In this document: positions 1 through 5,926 of the stretch, one piece after another
Layout: each line of letters begins with the position of its first letter
Numbering within the stretch: the stretch's first letter is position 1
Assembly (NCBI GenBank): GCA_947461165.1
Contig: CANHJR010000043.1
Span: forward strand, 1-7,946
From: Saprospirales bacterium
GTDB lineage: Bacteria > Bacteroidota > Bacteroidia > Chitinophagales > JADJOU01
Length of the DNA stretch: 7,946 nt
Direction: 5' to 3'
Made by a program: the position numbers and the translations under genes
The notes under the pieces: model-generated
Told to the model about the DNA's origin: nothing
The model's input: only the letters and a program-made list of their open reading frames with translations
Database searches by the model: none

Positions 1-710
1 AGATCGTCAGCCCCAGGCAATTCAACAATAATTCTACCAGCACCTTCTTGTAGAGTGATTACTGGTTCTGCTACTCCAAACTGATTGATACGAGATTTGA
101 TGACGTTGTATGTGTTGCCAATGGCAGCATTGATGTCTCCGCTAATAGCTCTCAATACCGTCTTATTGTCATCATTAGGTTTAATCGTTTTGGCATAATT
201 GGGGTTTGATCCAAATATGGAGGCAAGTTTTGCAGAAGGGGCAACTTCTGCATATGCTTTTTCGAGTAAAGTCAAATAATCATCCTGTGAGTTCTGTTGC
301 ATCAATGTTGCTTTTTGGATTGCAGCATTAAACGACGGATCTGTTGAATTGTTGGCTAATGCCTTGACAATATCAGCTTGATTGACTTCTAGCACAAAGC
401 TCATGCCACCTTTCAAGTCCAAGCCAAGATTTAACTGACGACTTGTAATATCTTTATAATTGTACTTAATGATTCCAAGGTCCAAAAACGGTTTGTCAGA
501 AAATGAATCTCTGAATGCCGTTTTCAGATTGCTTTGTACCTTTCGGAGTGAATCCGTTGATACATTGCCGAGATTTTTGACTCCATTAGCTACGTATTGA
601 TCTTCTGCTTTCGAAAACATTGTACCCACTATCGTGAATGACAAATAGTAAAGGCAGATGAGAAACATTGAAACCGTTATAAAACGAATTAATCCTTGTC
701 CTTGCTTCAT
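1..710 (-). CDS. secD: Protein translocase subunit SecD / SecDF, N-terminal part (cut by window edge)
   Basis: This is the N-terminal 236 residues of the SecD protein, an inner-membrane accessory of the SecYEG channel that uses the proton gradient to help pull exported proteins across the membrane. In the sequence, one hydrophobic membrane segment lies at about residues 7-30. It is followed by the family hallmark GLDLKGG (96-102) at the start of the first periplasmic domain. The second signature, SRINQFGVAEPVI, is at 206-218, and RIIVELPG is at 226-233. The start is an ATG read from 710 after an A-rich leader. An unusually long insert between the hallmark and the second signature (about 103-200) is rich in Asn, Gln and Ser. 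In Bacteroidota SecD is normally fused to SecF in a protein of about 1000 residues, so a SecDF fusion is expected, but the C-terminal part lies outside the window and this cannot be seen. It has about 176 bp of its own leader and is not overlapped by the upstream gene. Confidence 0.93.
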   Translation of the reverse strand, partial: MKQGQGLIRFITVSMFLICLYYLSFTIVGTMFSKAEDQYVANGVKNLGNVSTDSLRKVQSNLKTAFRDSFSDKPFLDLGIIKYNYKDITSRQLNLGLDLKGGMSFVLEVNQADIVKALANNSTDPSFNAAIQKATLMQQNSQDDYLTLLEKAYAEVAPSAKLASIFGSNPNYAKTIKPNDDNKTVLRAISGDINAAIGNTYNVIKSRINQFGVAEPVITLQEGAGRIIVELPGADD

Positions 711-751
711 TTTTGTTTATTTTGTATTTTGTTGTTTTTCAAATAAGTGTG

Positions 752-759
752 CGAATATA
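752..759 (-). promoter_or_regulatory. Possible -7 promoter element for secD
   Basis: On the minus strand this reads TATATTCG, one mismatch from the Bacteroidota -7 consensus TAnnTTTG, about 41 nt upstream of the secD ATG. A TCTG lies 20 nt further upstream, where the TTTG -33 element would be expected. Both halves are imperfect, so this is only the best candidate in the 711-886 gap, which otherwise holds AT-rich DNA with no gene or clear terminator. Confidence 0.25.
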
Positions 760-886
760 AAGGAATTATAGGATTATAACAGATTTTTATTAGTAAATAA
801 CCTATTGAGTCATATAACAATAAACAAATATATTCATGCTATATCTACTAATTGGTTCGTAAATAAAATCCGAATCATTTGAGAAA

Positions 887-1873
887 CTACTGTTTTTCTT
901 GAACGCTGGAACCAGAAGGCGAAGGCACTGGGCGTATCGGCCTATTGTCATCCTTTTCTGCTACGGTAACAAATTCTTGCCATACCCAGTTGTCGTTTTT
1001 CCAATGAAAACCCTCGTAAGTGCCATCCGAAAGCTTCATAAATCCTGCTTCATAGGATTTATTGTCGATTGGCGCTAAGTGATCGAATAAGATTCTATCT
1101 TTTTCTCGGTCATAGGTCAAGGAGGCAGTTCCACCTCTTCTGTATTCGAGCATATATCTATGATAGGTCTTGCCGGGTTTGATCTTCCCAGGCATTTTCA
1201 TTCGTTTCTTGGAATGAGGATCAAAAACAATCTGATCAGGCGCTATCACTTTGCCTTTTTGAAAAATGGGATATCCAAACTTTATTAGTGAATCATTGAT
1301 AATGCGCATTGGTTCAATATATTTCTTCTGGCTTAGAATATCATTCTGATCAAAGCCAAATAAGAAATACATTGGTTTTCCTTTGACCATCTTGGTGAAG
1401 CATCTATAATACACTGCTCCAAGCCAGTTTTTGTTTGTCAATTCTTGTGTCAAAGGAGGAATGGCAAATGTATCAGAAAAGTCTTTGAACGGAATCAACT
1501 TAATGTTCTTTCTATTGAGCTGAACTGCTCCAAAATGAACATAAGTATAATTATCCAACATTACTTGAATAGTGAAAATACGAAAAGAACTATCTTCTGG
1601 ATATACCTTTGCGAGATAGGGCAAGCTGTCAAATTTATATTGAAAAGAATTCTCCACCTTCAAGGCCTCAACCAGCAATTTGATAAATTCTCGCGATCCT
1701 TTGATTCGATTGCTCTCGACTGTATCCCCAAGAACAGAATAGCCAATTCGCTGCATTTTTTTTTCTATGGTCATAATAGACCCATAATTGCCCGAAGTCA
1801 AGCTCGAGCTTTTTTGAGCATTCGCAAACCCTAAGGTTAGAATAGCTGTAAAAAATACTAATGTCCGTTTCAC
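887..1873 (-). CDS. Exported hypothetical protein, 328 aa, function unknown
   Basis: The function is not recognised. It begins with a classical signal peptide: Lys-Arg, a hydrophobic core at about residues 4-17, then an ANA-Q cleavage site at 19/20. The mature part should be periplasmic or outer-membrane associated. It is mixed alpha/beta in appearance, rich in Tyr, Trp and Lys, with motifs such as LFGFDQND (171-178), YRRGGTASLTYD (244-255) and FHWKNDNWVWQEF (289-301). It ends in a Pro/Ser-rich low-complexity tail (311-328). It resembles, from memory, a conserved exported protein seen in other Bacteroidota, but no role can be given. The start codon is GTG. It is chosen because it alone preserves the signal peptide and a stop codon (TAA, at 1886-1888 on the minus strand) lies four codons upstream. 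The gene is monocistronic by appearance, divergent from the peroxidase gene. An A9 tract lies within codons 37-40. Confidence 0.85.
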   Translation of the reverse strand: MKRTLVFFTAILTLGFANAQKSSSLTSGNYGSIMTIEKKMQRIGYSVLGDTVESNRIKGSREFIKLLVEALKVENSFQYKFDSLPYLAKVYPEDSSFRIFTIQVMLDNYTYVHFGAVQLNRKNIKLIPFKDFSDTFAIPPLTQELTNKNWLGAVYYRCFTKMVKGKPMYFLFGFDQNDILSQKKYIEPMRIINDSLIKFGYPIFQKGKVIAPDQIVFDPHSKKRMKMPGKIKPGKTYHRYMLEYRRGGTASLTYDREKDRILFDHLAPIDNKSYEAGFMKLSDGTYEGFHWKNDNWVWQEFVTVAEKDDNRPIRPVPSPSGSSVQEKQ

Positions 1874-1897
1874 TACTTTATTATTTTAATAATTGAA

Positions 1898-1905
1898 CAA
1901 AACTA
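1898..1905 (-). promoter_or_regulatory. Possible -7 promoter element for the exported hypothetical protein
   Basis: On the minus strand this reads TAGTTTTG, an exact match to the Bacteroidota -7 consensus TAnnTTTG, placed 24 nt upstream of the GTG start. No TTTG -33 element is seen at the expected distance, so support is from one box only. A second, poorer candidate (AATATTTG on the minus strand) lies at 1961-1968. Confidence 0.4.
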
Positions 1906-2007
1906 TCATTTATTTTAATTGTATGAGATAGCCTTTGTCCACTTTACTTATCTGTGACTGCAAATATTGTCTAGAAGTTTAGAATTATTCTGCTTGAAAC
2001 CCATAGT

Positions 2008-2039
2008 TTTGTGTTTTTTTGTCTAAATGATTACCTTTG
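2008..2039 (+). promoter_or_regulatory. Bacteroidota-type promoter of the peroxidase-led gene cluster
   Basis: A TTTG at 2008-2011 (-33 box) is followed after 20 nt by TACCTTTG at 2032-2039 (-7 box), matching the known Bacteroidota sigma-A consensus TTTG / TAnnTTTG with the usual spacing. The -7 box ends 20 nt before the TTG start codon, implying a very short leader. A small odd palindrome, AGAAT-T-ATTCT, lies just upstream at 1981-1991 and could be a regulator site, though its size makes chance likely. Confidence 0.6.
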
Positions 2040-2059
2040 CACATATTAATATTTAGTTC

Positions 2060-3034
2060 TTGAAATATATTTTATTCTTCATTCCCATTCTTTGTTTTTT
2101 TGGCTTTGTATCTCTAGATACTCCTGAGAAGATTACAACAAAAGAGGAGCTCGGAAAGAAGTTGTTTTTTGAAAAGAAATTGTCGCAGGATAACAAAATC
2201 AGCTGTGGCAGTTGTCATATACCAAGTTTTGCTTTTGCTGATACGGTTCCGCTAAGCCGTGGAGTGGGCGGAAGATTTGGTAAGCGAAATACACCAAGTG
2301 CCATGAATATGGCTTCTCGTGAGTTGTTTTTCTTTGATGGTCGCGCTAATACTTTGGAAGAACAAGCTGTTTTTCCAATTGAGGATCACAACGAAATGGC
2401 TATACTCATGGATGATGCCGTCGTAAAAATCGCATCAGATAAAACCTATCAAAACCTGTTTAAAAAACTATACAACTCGGAAGTTAAGAGAGAACATATA
2501 TTAAATGCTATCTCTGAATTTGAGCGAAGTTTAGAAAGCTCTAGCCCTTTCGATGAATACATGCAAGGAAATTCGAATGCCATCTCAGCTTCTGCTCGAA
2601 GAGGACACTCGCTGTTTACCAAAAAAGAAAACCGATGCTTTGAATGTCATTTTACTCCAGATTTTACAGGAGATGAGTTTCGAAATGTTGGCCTTTTTGA
2701 TAATCAAAAATATAAGGACAGTGGCCGCTATCTGATCACCAAGAACATAAATGATCTCGGAAAGTTCAAGGTGCCAGGATTGCGAAATGTAGCTATAACA
2801 ATGCCTTATATGCACGACGGTTCTATGAAAACGCTGAGAGAAGTCATTGAGCACTACTCTGATATTCACAACAAAGTACCACGCCCTATCAATGCTGATA
2901 GTCTATTATTGGCACCCATCAAGCTTACGGTTCAAGATATTACAGATATAGAAAATTTCCTCATCTCACTTACTGACAAACGATTTAACAACCTCCTTTA
3001 TGCAAAATATCCTAATCATCGGCGAAGAAAATAA
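2060..3034 (+). CDS. Di-haem cytochrome c peroxidase (MauG/CcpA family), exported
   Basis: This is a periplasmic di-haem c-type peroxidase-family protein. Characterised relatives reduce hydrogen peroxide to water with electrons from small cytochromes, while MauG-like members oxidise protein substrates. Two CxxCH haem-binding motifs are present: CGSCH at 49-53 and CFECH at 193-197. Other family marks are FPIEDHNEM (105-113, matching the usual P-I-x-N/D-x-x-E-M stretch near the active haem), GKRNTPSAMN (74-83), KVPGLRNV (247-254) and MPYMHDGSM (258-266). A hydrophobic N-terminus (3-19) serves as signal peptide or anchor; it has no good lipobox. Length (324) is normal for the family. The start is TTG, because an in-frame TAG lies at 2054-2056 and no ATG can preserve the signal peptide. 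The last 35 nt overlap the next gene, so co-transcription with it is likely. Peroxidase versus MauG-like activity cannot be decided from sequence alone. Confidence 0.92.
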   Translation: MKYILFFIPILCFFGFVSLDTPEKITTKEELGKKLFFEKKLSQDNKISCGSCHIPSFAFADTVPLSRGVGGRFGKRNTPSAMNMASRELFFFDGRANTLEEQAVFPIEDHNEMAILMDDAVVKIASDKTYQNLFKKLYNSEVKREHILNAISEFERSLESSSPFDEYMQGNSNAISASARRGHSLFTKKENRCFECHFTPDFTGDEFRNVGLFDNQKYKDSGRYLITKNINDLGKFKVPGLRNVAITMPYMHDGSMKTLREVIEHYSDIHNKVPRPINADSLLLAPIKLTVQDITDIENFLISLTDKRFNNLLYAKYPNHRRRK

Positions 3035-3665
3035 AGCCAATTTGCTTCGCGCAAAACTAGATAGTCCAAAATTTGCAATAGAAATTTCTGATGGTGATGA
3101 CGATGAAGATTTCAAAGAATATGATGTCATTTTTGATTTACATTTTGATGATGATTCCGAAAATTTTCCAATTTATGCAGGACTTCGAGACAAACTTATT
3201 TTTCTATCCTCGGTTAAGTTCTCATTGTCTGAAGCGGCATATACATTTCCTGCCAAAGTTCGGTCTCATATCTTCGGAATGAATTGCCTAAATCACTATT
3301 TGACTTCTGACTTTTGGGAGCTCTCTTCCTATCGAGCAAATGAAGTAGAATTCGCTTCTAAATTTCTCACAGATGCCAAAATCAAATATATTATGGTAGA
3401 TGACAAGGTTGGAATGTATCGCCCAAGAACAGAATTCTTGATGCTCAACGAGCGCACCAAAATGCTCGAAGAACAATCTCTTCCCAATGCCTTGCAGCAA
3501 CCAATTTTAGCCTCCGCATTTCAAGAACTAGACAAGGTAGGAATAACAGATGTTTTTGAAACGTTGATGGCCATTTTTGAAGACACCAAGGAGTCTCGAT
3601 TTCTTCCTTCTGGGCTTCTCAAGAAAAAATATTTGAGAAACCACAGCTTTGTCAAGGGATCCTAA
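3000..3665 (+). CDS. Degenerate 3-hydroxyacyl-CoA dehydrogenase-like protein, probable pseudoenzyme
   Basis: The protein has 221 residues and no signal peptide, so it should be cytoplasmic. The C-terminal half follows the helical C-terminal domain of 3-hydroxyacyl-CoA dehydrogenases: VGMYRPRTEFLMLNE at 137-151 (family pattern VGxxxPRxxxMxxNEA), LDKVGITDVFETL (177-189) and RFLPSGLLKKKYL (200-212). The N-terminal half looks like a worn Rossmann fold: first strand NILIIG (3-8), YDVIFDL (41-47), KLIFLSS (65-71). The NAD-binding glycine loop is absent (GEENKA in place of GxGxxG), and the catalytic His-x-x-Asn-Pro region reads FGMNCLNHYL (92-101). It is also shorter than active enzymes of about 280 residues. 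Short relatives of this type appear to exist in other Bacteroidota, from memory. An acidic run (DGDDDED, 31-37) is notable. The ATG at 3000 fits the first beta strand and overlaps the peroxidase gene by 35 nt. It lies 14 nt upstream of the deacetylase-family gene. Fold assignment is fairly secure; function is unknown. Confidence 0.7.
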   Translation: MQNILIIGEENKANLLRAKLDSPKFAIEISDGDDDEDFKEYDVIFDLHFDDDSENFPIYAGLRDKLIFLSSVKFSLSEAAYTFPAKVRSHIFGMNCLNHYLTSDFWELSSYRANEVEFASKFLTDAKIKYIMVDDKVGMYRPRTEFLMLNERTKMLEEQSLPNALQQPILASAFQELDKVGITDVFETLMAIFEDTKESRFLPSGLLKKKYLRNHSFVKGS

Positions 3666-3679
3666 CATAATTCTAAGCA

Positions 3680-4909
3680 GTGCTCATCTATACCCAAGAA
3701 ATTACCACAAGGCTTCACTATACTTTTGAGTTTGTCTTTGGTTCTGTGCTGCAGGTCCCGTATCAAATTGAAACAAATTTAAACTCATTTTTAGACTCTA
3801 ACTCTGAGGCAAAGTGGTCTTATGGTCGGAAAATGGAAGATTTTCCAAATATAGAAGCCACGAGCTTGCTCTATGAAAAGGATATCCGACCTCAGGAGTT
3901 ATACAAAGTTAAGTTTGATAATTGTATTGGATTGTTTCGGACAGCAGAAGAAAATAGCACAGATGTTTTTGCGACTATTTTCTATCTGATCAGCCGGTAT
4001 GAAGAGTACTTGCCAGCAGTTATGGATAAACATGGACGCTATGCTGGATATCAATCCATTGCGGTTGAATATGATTTTATTGAAAAATTAATGGTCAATC
4101 GACTCATCTTTTGGCTTCGAAGCTGGTTAATTCAAAGATTTCCTGAATTAAATATTCAAGTCCCTAAATCAAGTGTTCTTTTCTCATTTGATATCGATCA
4201 TCCGTTTTACTCCAAAGATATTTCCTTAGATCGTTGGCTCGTTCGAGCCCTTCGCGAGAAATCGTTGATGAACGAAAGAGACAAGTTCGACAGCTTTGAA
4301 TTTATCTTGGATACGCTTGGAAAAATCCCATCTATTTTCTTCGTATTGTGTCCAAAAGATCCAAGCGAATATGACCATTACAATAAAAGAGAATCTGAAA
4401 ATTTCAAGTCCCTGATTCTTGAGATCAAGTTTAGATCAAAAATTGGAATTCATCCTTCATACCTGTCTGAATCGAACGATCTAATTGTAGACGAAATAAA
4501 TTGGCTTTCTCAAATTCATGGTCGCCCTATAAAGTCCTCTCGATTTCATTATTTGAAAAATAATATGGAGACAAGCTATCAACAATTATCCAAGGCTGGA
4601 ATCGCCAATGATTTCTCGATGGCTTATGGAGATATAAGTGGTTGGAGAAGCAGCACAAGTTTTCCGTATAATTATTTTGACTTGAAAAAAAACAAAGAAA
4701 CTTCAATTAAAGTCTACTCACCTTGTATTATGGATAGTACGTTTGAATATAATTATCAAAATGATTATGAGTCAAGGGTAGAACATTTATATAAAGAGGT
4801 TTTGCTTTTTGGAGGGATATTCTTGCCGATTTTTCATAATGATATTCTGGCGAAGGGTGAATGGAAAGAACGTTTTACGGCATTGGTCAACATGATTCAG
4901 AATCGATGA
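3680..4909 (+). CDS. Polysaccharide deacetylase-family protein with DUF7033-like N-terminal region
   Basis: This protein has 409 residues and no signal peptide. The N-terminal region (about 1-160) resembles DUF7033, with IYTQEITTRLHYTFEFVF (3-20) and SRYEEYLPAVMDKHGRYAGY (105-124). The C-terminal region resembles a NodB-type (CE4) deacetylase barrel: SFDIDHPF (169-176) as the metal/catalytic Asp motif, GIHPSY (256-261), SRFHYL (287-292), DFSMAYGD (311-318), GWRSSTSFPY (321-330) and a late HND (386-388). Family members act on N- or O-acetylated glycans, but this subgroup is uncharacterised. The second His of the usual HxxxH metal motif is not present, so activity should not be assumed. The start is GTG; an in-frame TAA at 3674-3676 excludes anything further upstream, and the next Met (52) would remove conserved sequence. 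It follows the dehydrogenase-like gene by 14 nt and overlaps the next gene through ATGA, suggesting translational coupling. Confidence 0.82.
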   Translation: MLIYTQEITTRLHYTFEFVFGSVLQVPYQIETNLNSFLDSNSEAKWSYGRKMEDFPNIEATSLLYEKDIRPQELYKVKFDNCIGLFRTAEENSTDVFATIFYLISRYEEYLPAVMDKHGRYAGYQSIAVEYDFIEKLMVNRLIFWLRSWLIQRFPELNIQVPKSSVLFSFDIDHPFYSKDISLDRWLVRALREKSLMNERDKFDSFEFILDTLGKIPSIFFVLCPKDPSEYDHYNKRESENFKSLILEIKFRSKIGIHPSYLSESNDLIVDEINWLSQIHGRPIKSSRFHYLKNNMETSYQQLSKAGIANDFSMAYGDISGWRSSTSFPYNYFDLKKNKETSIKVYSPCIMDSTFEYNYQNDYESRVEHLYKEVLLFGGIFLPIFHNDILAKGEWKERFTALVNMIQNR

Positions 4910-5760
4910 ATAATCTTGTTTTACTTTCCTCTAAAAAGATGGATGCCATAAAATGGCAAACATATTGTAATAAGTTCGGCCTAGGATTGTATAACCAGCT
5001 GGAATACCTAAATGCGATAACTAAAGAAAACTGGGAAGCACTCATTTGGGCAGACTATGAGTTTTGTTTACCTATTTATCTCAAAAAGAAATGGGGCATT
5101 TTCTCCTATGTTTCTATGCCACCATTTTGTCAGCAATTCTATACCAATCATATTCCGGACAATATTTGGGACGCTATGATCGCTTATCTTGCCAAATCAA
5201 ATATTGCGATAGACCTGCGACACTCGAATATTTCGAGACATTGTAGTCAAATCAAAACAAATTATCTTTTAGACAAAGGAGATCAATCTTTTAATAGTAT
5301 TTTTTCAAATTATTCATCAAGACTCCAAAGAAATCTTTCAAAATCAGATCAACCCATAGTAGAAATCGGAAATATAAGTATAGCATCTGCGTTTTTAAGA
5401 ACCATTCCGTTGTTCAAGGAATTGGTTCTCCAAAAATACCAACTGGAATTTGATGCTATAGCTCGTTTGGAAAATTTTCAGGTCTTAATTGCCAGAGATC
5501 GATCTTCGAATCAAACGGTTGGGGCATTGGGCTATCTTGTATGCAGAGATACGGCATATATCATCTTTCCATATCAGTCAGAAATCGGGAAAAAGCAAAA
5601 TGCGATGTCAGGTCTGATTGACCATATTATTCGCGACTCGTCCATAAAAAAAATTGACTTTGAAGGCTCCTCTATCGATTCGATTGCACAATACTATGCC
5701 CAGTTTGGCGCAGAACCAATTCCATATTCTAGTTATAAATATCGCATTTGGAATTGGTAA
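4906..5760 (+). CDS. FemAB/GNAT-like acyltransferase-family protein, 284 aa
   Basis: It resembles FemAB-like members of the GNAT superfamily, some of which transfer aminoacyl groups to peptidoglycan precursors, while others acylate different envelope molecules. Visible features are WEALIWADYEFCLPIYLKKK (43-62) and YVSMPPFCQQFYT (68-80), typical of the first GNAT-like lobe; a basic stretch YSSRLQRNLSKS (136-147); then a second lobe with VGALGYLVCRDTAYIIFPY (205-223) and a C-terminal IDFEGSSIDSIAQYYAQFGA (250-269). No signal peptide or membrane segment is seen, so it should be cytoplasmic. The ATG at 4906 is preferred over an in-frame ATG at 4861 because it makes the ATGA overlap with the deacetylase-family gene and starts where relatives appear to start. 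The longer form would add 15 residues lying wholly inside the upstream gene. The substrate is unknown. It is the last gene of the cluster and ends inside a perfect hairpin. Confidence 0.78.
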   Translation: MNNLVLLSSKKMDAIKWQTYCNKFGLGLYNQLEYLNAITKENWEALIWADYEFCLPIYLKKKWGIFSYVSMPPFCQQFYTNHIPDNIWDAMIAYLAKSNIAIDLRHSNISRHCSQIKTNYLLDKGDQSFNSIFSNYSSRLQRNLSKSDQPIVEIGNISIASAFLRTIPLFKELVLQKYQLEFDAIARLENFQVLIARDRSSNQTVGALGYLVCRDTAYIIFPYQSEIGKKQNAMSGLIDHIIRDSSIKKIDFEGSSIDSIAQYYAQFGAEPIPYSSYKYRIWNW

Positions 5761-5780
5761 ATTTTAATTGTATTTACCAA
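5754..5780 (+). repeat. Perfect 9-bp inverted repeat around the stop codon ending the gene cluster
   Basis: TTGGTAAAT (5754-5762) pairs exactly with ATTTACCAA (5772-5780) across a 9-nt loop. The TAA stop of the FemAB-like gene lies inside the left arm. No T-run follows, so it is not a standard intrinsic terminator. It could mark or protect the 3' end of the cluster transcript, or contribute to weak termination. Confidence 0.5.
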
Positions 5781-5790
5781 CAAAGGTCTG

Positions 5791-5846
5791 TAATTCATTA
5801 AAGCTATTCTAATTCATTGATGCTTAATTTATTCTGAATTTATTTG
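5791..5846 (+). repeat. Short AT-rich direct repeats upstream of the rpsA promoter
   Basis: TAATTCATT occurs exactly at 5791-5799 and again at 5810-5818. Near copies follow: TAATTTATT at 5825-5833 and GAATTTATT at 5836-5844. They lead directly up to the rpsA promoter. They could be an upstream activating (UP-like) region or an operator array. AT-rich DNA produces such repeats by chance, so support is modest. Confidence 0.3.
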
Positions 5847-5858
5847 ATCAAAATTAGT

Positions 5859-5866
5859 TATCTTTG
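5859..5866 (+). promoter_or_regulatory. -7 promoter element of rpsA
   Basis: TATCTTTG matches the Bacteroidota -7 consensus TAnnTTTG exactly and lies 60 nt before the TTG start of rpsA, leaving a leader of roughly 50 nt. There is no good TTTG box at the usual distance; the nearest (5843-5846) is only 12 nt upstream and forms half of a perfect 10-bp palindrome TTTGATCAAA (5843-5852). The leader shows no Shine-Dalgarno sequence. Confidence 0.5.
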
Positions 5867-5926
5867 CGCTCCATTTTTTAAATGGATATTTATAAACCCT
5901 ATTGTTAACCCTTAAAAAAGAACATC

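Noticed and set aside
849..882. Possible terminator after the exported hypothetical gene (GGTTCG with CGAATC)
   Set aside because: The pairing is imperfect (one wobble in the six-base core), the loop is long and AT-rich, and no T-run follows on the minus strand.
1445..1834. Open reading frame of 129 codons on the plus strand
   Set aside because: It lies wholly antisense to the exported hypothetical gene, has no recognisable motif and a low-complexity Ile/Phe/Arg composition. The minus-strand gene has a signal peptide and conserved-looking sequence.
1981..1991. Odd palindrome AGAAT-T-ATTCT as a regulator site for the peroxidase
   Set aside because: Five-base arms are expected by chance in AT-rich DNA and no second copy is seen; mentioned only under the promoter.
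2585..2869. Minus-strand open frame inside the peroxidase gene
   Set aside because: It covers the second haem motif of the peroxidase in antisense and shows no protein-family feature.
4861..4905. Longer N-terminus for the FemAB-like protein, starting at ATG 4861
   Set aside because: The extra 15 residues lie entirely within the deacetylase-family gene; the ATG at 4906 gives the common ATGA overlap and a start resembling relatives.
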